DNA of 64,000 nucleotides from Paucimonas sp036675285 (GTDB lineage Bacteria; Pseudomonadota; Gammaproteobacteria; Burkholderiales; Burkholderiaceae_D): contig JAKFFK010000245.1 of the NCBI GenBank assembly GCA_036675285.1, forward strand, positions 22,398 through 86,397, given 5' to 3'. The position numbers were made by a program, and so were the translations under genes. The notes beneath the pieces were generated by a model that saw only the letters and a program-made list of their open reading frames with translations, searched no databases and had not been told where the DNA came from. Positions 61,221 through 64,000 of this stretch are shown piece after piece. Within the stretch, counting starts at the first letter, position 1; each line of letters opens with the position of its first letter.

Positions 61221-61922
61221 TCAATTGCGGCGTGGGTTGTTGGGATTGCTGTCGAAACGATTGGACACGCCATCGCCGTCACGGTCGCGATCAACCCGGT
61301 TTGCCACACCATCATGGTCACGGTCGCCACGGCCATTGCCGCGGTTTGCATCATGGCGCTTGTCATGACGTTCGCCACGCTGCCAGCCGCCACGATTCAA
61401 CTGCCAGCCATTGTTACCTTGCTGCCATTCAGGACGCTGATAGTAATGACCGGCACGTGCCCGCTCCCAATGGCCTTTGGTCCATACATGCCTTCTGCCA
61501 TTCCAGTTCCAGTAACCAGGCGTCCACTCATAGCCACGGCGTGCGGCCGGCACTCTTTCATAGCGTGGTGCAGGCGGCGCATTGACGATGGCGACTTGCC
61601 GGACTTGGCTACGCTGCCAGCCGCCGCGGTCCAGCTGCCAGCCGTTATTGGCTTGTTTCCATTCAGGGCGCTGATAGTGATGGCCATCGCGTGCGGATTC
61701 CCAATGACCTTCGCTCCATACATGCCTTCTGCCGTCCCAGTTCCAGTAACCAGGTGCCCACTCATAACCGCGACGTGCAGCGGGAACCGCTTCATAGCGT
61801 GGCGGAGGCGGCGCATTGCCGATCACGATACTGACGCCGACTTGTGCTATTGCTTGCGCAGGAATAAACGCAGCACTACTGACGATCATGATCGCTGCGG
61901 CAGTACTAAGGATTCGTTTCAT
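61221..61922 (-). CDS. Secreted YXWXXGXW-repeat protein with Asp-rich tail
   Basis: A 233-residue exported protein. Signal peptide (ILSTAAAIMIVSSAAFIPAQA), then two near-identical blocks of about 75 residues, each with YEW(A/T)PGYWNW and HVW(S/T)(E/K)GHW, typical of the YXWXXGXW repeat family of unknown function. The end (DRDHDGVANRVDRDRDGDGV) looks like thrombospondin type-3 calcium loops. The ATG at 61922 has GGAG upstream. Strong terminator after it, so it is transcribed alone, between two RsbRD kinases. Confidence 0.85.
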   Translation of the reverse strand: MKRILSTAAAIMIVSSAAFIPAQAIAQVGVSIVIGNAPPPPRYEAVPAARRGYEWAPGYWNWDGRRHVWSEGHWESARDGHHYQRPEWKQANNGWQLDRGGWQRSQVRQVAIVNAPPAPRYERVPAARRGYEWTPGYWNWNGRRHVWTKGHWERARAGHYYQRPEWQQGNNGWQLNRGGWQRGERHDKRHDANRGNGRGDRDHDGVANRVDRDRDGDGVSNRFDSNPNNPRRN

Positions 61923-62125
61923 GTATATCTCCAAATGATTTGTATGCAGCTCAATATATAGCGTTGCCAGGGCAACGCAATCAGTGATGCATTTGCTTAC
62001 AAGATATACATTTGGTGGTGGACGCTCTGTGCGCCAGCGTACCGATGGCCAAACAGCCGATTGCGCTTTGACAGGAAGCCATCACCGTACCGGTAGGCTG
62101 CAGCCTGAATCGCTGCCTCGCAGCG

Positions 62126-63295
62126 TCAGCCCGCTTCGCCAACGAATGTCGGCGCATCTTGGAACGGCCTTGAATCCATAGGTATGTCAATGTAAAAGGT
62201 GGTGCCCCGGTCTAATGCGCTATCGACGCCGACGCTGCCGCCATGACTTTCCGCCACGCTGCGCACATAGGCCAGGCCAATCCCCCAGCCTGGCTTGTCG
62301 CCTTCTTTGGCAGCAATCGCGCGCTGGAATACCTGGAAAACATACTCCAGCTGTTCAGGCTGAATCGGCTTGCCCTGGTTATGGACCGACAGCATCATAC
62401 GTCCATGCACCGCATCGAGCTTGACCCGGATAGGCGTGTGCGCAGCGCCATACTTGATCGCATTGCCAACCATATTTTCGATCGTGCGCTTGATCGCTTC
62501 CCGATCCCACCAACCCGTGACATTCGTGCCGATGACTTGAAAGCGTGGGCCGTGCTTGACCGTGAACTGTTCGCACACTTCCTTTGCCAGCGCCACGACA
62601 TCGAACTCTTCCAGACGAAGCCGCAAGCGCTCGCCACTCTGGAACAACATCGAATCGAGCAACTCCTGAATCATTCCATCCATGCGATTAAGGTTGTCGG
62701 TGATGCGGCCGGCGAAATCCTTGATCTTGTCCAGATCCGACGAACGCTTGATCAGCTCGGCAGCGACATGGGCAGTCGATAGCGGGTTCCTCAAGTCATG
62801 CGTCAGCGTGGCGACGAATCTTTCGCGCAACGCTGCCTGCACAAGCGCGAAGGCATTGACCGACTCGCGTATCGCGTCATCGATGGACACATTGATGATA
62901 AATAATTCGTCATTATCGAGCTGTACGCCATTGAGCTTGAGGACATCAAAAATTGTCCATCTAAGCAGTTGATATTCAGAAATGACCGCTTGCGCATTGT
63001 AATTCGTCAGCCGCGCGCGTTCACCGCCATGCTCGGAAGCGATGGTGCTGCCTTCATTGCCTTGTGTTCTTGGATAATCAGGCGTAATTGCCTGGGCAAG
63101 ATTGCTGTACAGGCTAGGGAAAGTATTGATCAGGATCGGCTTTGGCAACTGTTCGGCTTCCTTGACGGTTTGCCGCAGTCTTTTCATCCATTCCAAGAGG
63201 ACTTCATCCCGCAGCTGATGCATGCTTCTGGCATTCGCAGAAAGCCGGTCAAGGTTCAAATTCTGATCGCTTGCCAGAGTCATATCAATTTCCAT
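62126..63295 (-). CDS. Histidine kinase with RsbRD-like N-terminal domain (second copy)
   Basis: A 389-residue soluble kinase. N-terminal helical domain (about 1-150; LRDEVLLEWMKRLRQTV; ISEYQLLRWTIFDVLKLNG), HisKA with His166 in TLTHDLRNPLSTAHVAAEL, HATPase with NMVGNAIKYG, and PGWGIGLAYVRSV. Same plan as the kinase at 59613 but clearly diverged. Met5 is an alternative start with a GGAA upstream. No receiver domain, so its phosphate must go to a response regulator elsewhere. Confidence 0.87.
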   Translation of the reverse strand: MEIDMTLASDQNLNLDRLSANARSMHQLRDEVLLEWMKRLRQTVKEAEQLPKPILINTFPSLYSNLAQAITPDYPRTQGNEGSTIASEHGGERARLTNYNAQAVISEYQLLRWTIFDVLKLNGVQLDNDELFIINVSIDDAIRESVNAFALVQAALRERFVATLTHDLRNPLSTAHVAAELIKRSSDLDKIKDFAGRITDNLNRMDGMIQELLDSMLFQSGERLRLRLEEFDVVALAKEVCEQFTVKHGPRFQVIGTNVTGWWDREAIKRTIENMVGNAIKYGAAHTPIRVKLDAVHGRMMLSVHNQGKPIQPEQLEYVFQVFQRAIAAKEGDKPGWGIGLAYVRSVAESHGGSVGVDSALDRGTTFYIDIPMDSRPFQDAPTFVGEAG

Positions 63296-63583
63296 TTTCT
63301 AATTCAACAGCAACCAATCTTCACTTAATTGTAGCAATACGTTTTGAAGTAACACGAATGATAAGATCAAAATAAATAAATCCATGCGAAAAAATCCGCA
63401 CCATTCATGCCAGCTTCCAGCAATTCCGTTAATTGCATTCTCCATTGAATTGAAAGGATAAGAAAAGCCTGCATTTCCGTTTTGCACACATACCCACCTG
63501 GAACCGGTCGGCATGACGATGTTTCCTCTACTCAATAAGGCCACTTGCAATGCGAGTTGACCGCCCTATTGAGAGGAAACAAC
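63296..63583. other. Intergenic region with imperfect inverted repeat
   Basis: About 290 bases. GTTTCCTCTACTCAATA (63521-63537) and TATTGAGAGGAAAC (63568-63581) form an imperfect inverted repeat. An 83-codon frame on the minus strand here has no motif and is not called. Confidence 0.4.
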
Positions 63584-64000
63584 TTACCCATCGCTATCTT
63601 CATATGCTGGATATGTAATTTGTGTGTTCTCGACATGCGCAAATGGCGTCAAGCCATGGCTTCTGCGCTGGTTTGGACCGAGAATGTCTTCGACCTCCAC
63701 TCCTCTCACCAGCAATGCGTCACCGACCATCGACCGGTGGCAGCGCCAAGGAACTGCTTCGGCACACATGAGCCCGCAACGTTCCTGGTGCGCTAGGTCA
63801 GCGACCCATTCCACCGCCTGCGCGAATTCTGCTGACTGCATATAGTCCGCGTAACCACGGAATGAACGGTTGCGCCAGCCAGCGTTAATCGAATCTTTAC
63901 GCGCATGCCGCAGCCCGCCCAAAGCGGCCAAATAGGTATAGTCGATGCCTGCCGCATGTAAGGATGCTGATAAAAGCTCCTGACCGAATTGCGGATTATG
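63584..64000 (-). CDS. DUF488 family protein (partial, continues past the window end)
   Basis: From the window edge the minus-strand frame reads HNPQFGQELLSASLHAAGID then YTYLAALGGLRHARK and continues to a TAG/TAA stop at 63584 (138 residues visible). The HNPQF, LGGLR and C-terminal AEAVPWRCHRSMVGDAL segments are those of DUF488, a small family of unknown function with a conserved Cys-Glu-CH-R cluster. The N-terminal third, expected to hold GHS or THS motifs, is outside the window. Confidence 0.85.
   Translation of the reverse strand, partial: HNPQFGQELLSASLHAAGIDYTYLAALGGLRHARKDSINAGWRNRSFRGYADYMQSAEFAQAVEWVADLAHQERCGLMCAEAVPWRCHRSMVGDALLVRGVEVEDILGPNQRRSHGLTPFAHVENTQITYPAYEDSDG

Noticed and set aside
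63299..63550. 83-codon minus-strand frame with one hydrophobic stretch
   Set aside because: It lacks a ribosome site and any family motif, and sits in what looks like an upstream region.
1..64000. tRNA, rRNA, CRISPR or prophage
   Set aside because: No cloverleaf-like CCA ends, no direct-repeat array with spacers, and no integrase or phage structural gene was seen.

Overview
The window reads as a GC-rich betaproteobacterial chromosome, most likely Burkholderiales and close to Oxalobacteraceae (the Herminiimonas/Janthinobacterium type). That placement is an inference from gene order (recA-recX-DUF2889-sucC; hda-HAD-pcnB-folK-dgk-panB; hemH-grpE-dnaK-dnaJ with recN, nadK and hrcA; bamE-dapB-exbBD-leuS-lptE-holA-proA) and protein style; no database search was possible. 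I saw no rRNA, tRNA, CRISPR array, intact insertion sequence or prophage. Region 1 (1-37 kb) is dense housekeeping DNA: DNA repair (recA with a LexA box on its promoter, recX, recN, holA), nucleotide and cofactor synthesis (purM, dgk, folK, panB, nadK), replication control (hda), RNA processing (pcnB, a THUMP methyltransferase), protein folding (grpE-dnaK-dnaJ with a sigma-32-like promoter, hrcA), heme synthesis (hemH, hemJ-type), iron control (fur), envelope assembly (bamE, lptE, exbBD) and leuS, dapB, proA. One accessory unit here pairs a periplasmic PhnD-like protein with a membrane PAS-PAS-GGDEF-EAL protein through a 4-base overlap. Region 2 (37-51 kb) is accessory: a calcium-type P-type ATPase with a perfect FNR-type box upstream, two lipoproteins, a CBS-pair protein, a Cu/Zn superoxide dismutase, an ABC-2 exporter, a TonB-dependent receptor, a PAS protein, and an MFS transporter divergent from a LysR regulator. 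Region 3 (51.7-63.3 kb) is a run of signalling genes, all on the minus strand: four soluble histidine kinases (two with receiver domains, two with RsbRD-like N-termini), a cytoplasmic GGDEF-EAL protein with an exact Arg-every-seven-residues helix, and a two-gene unit of a double-domain KaiC-like ATPase plus a small unknown protein. No DNA-binding response regulator is among them. This block is the best candidate for an undescribed system. A secreted YXWXXGXW-repeat protein and a partial DUF488 gene close the window. The region also carries several non-coding repeats: a 43-base element inserted in frame twice, in opposite orientations, inside leuS; a tandem duplication of the proA 3' end; GACAGAGT hairpins between exbB and exbD; a 163-base MITE-like inverted repeat; a 21-base-pair hairpin before recN; and a decayed succinate-semialdehyde dehydrogenase fragment.
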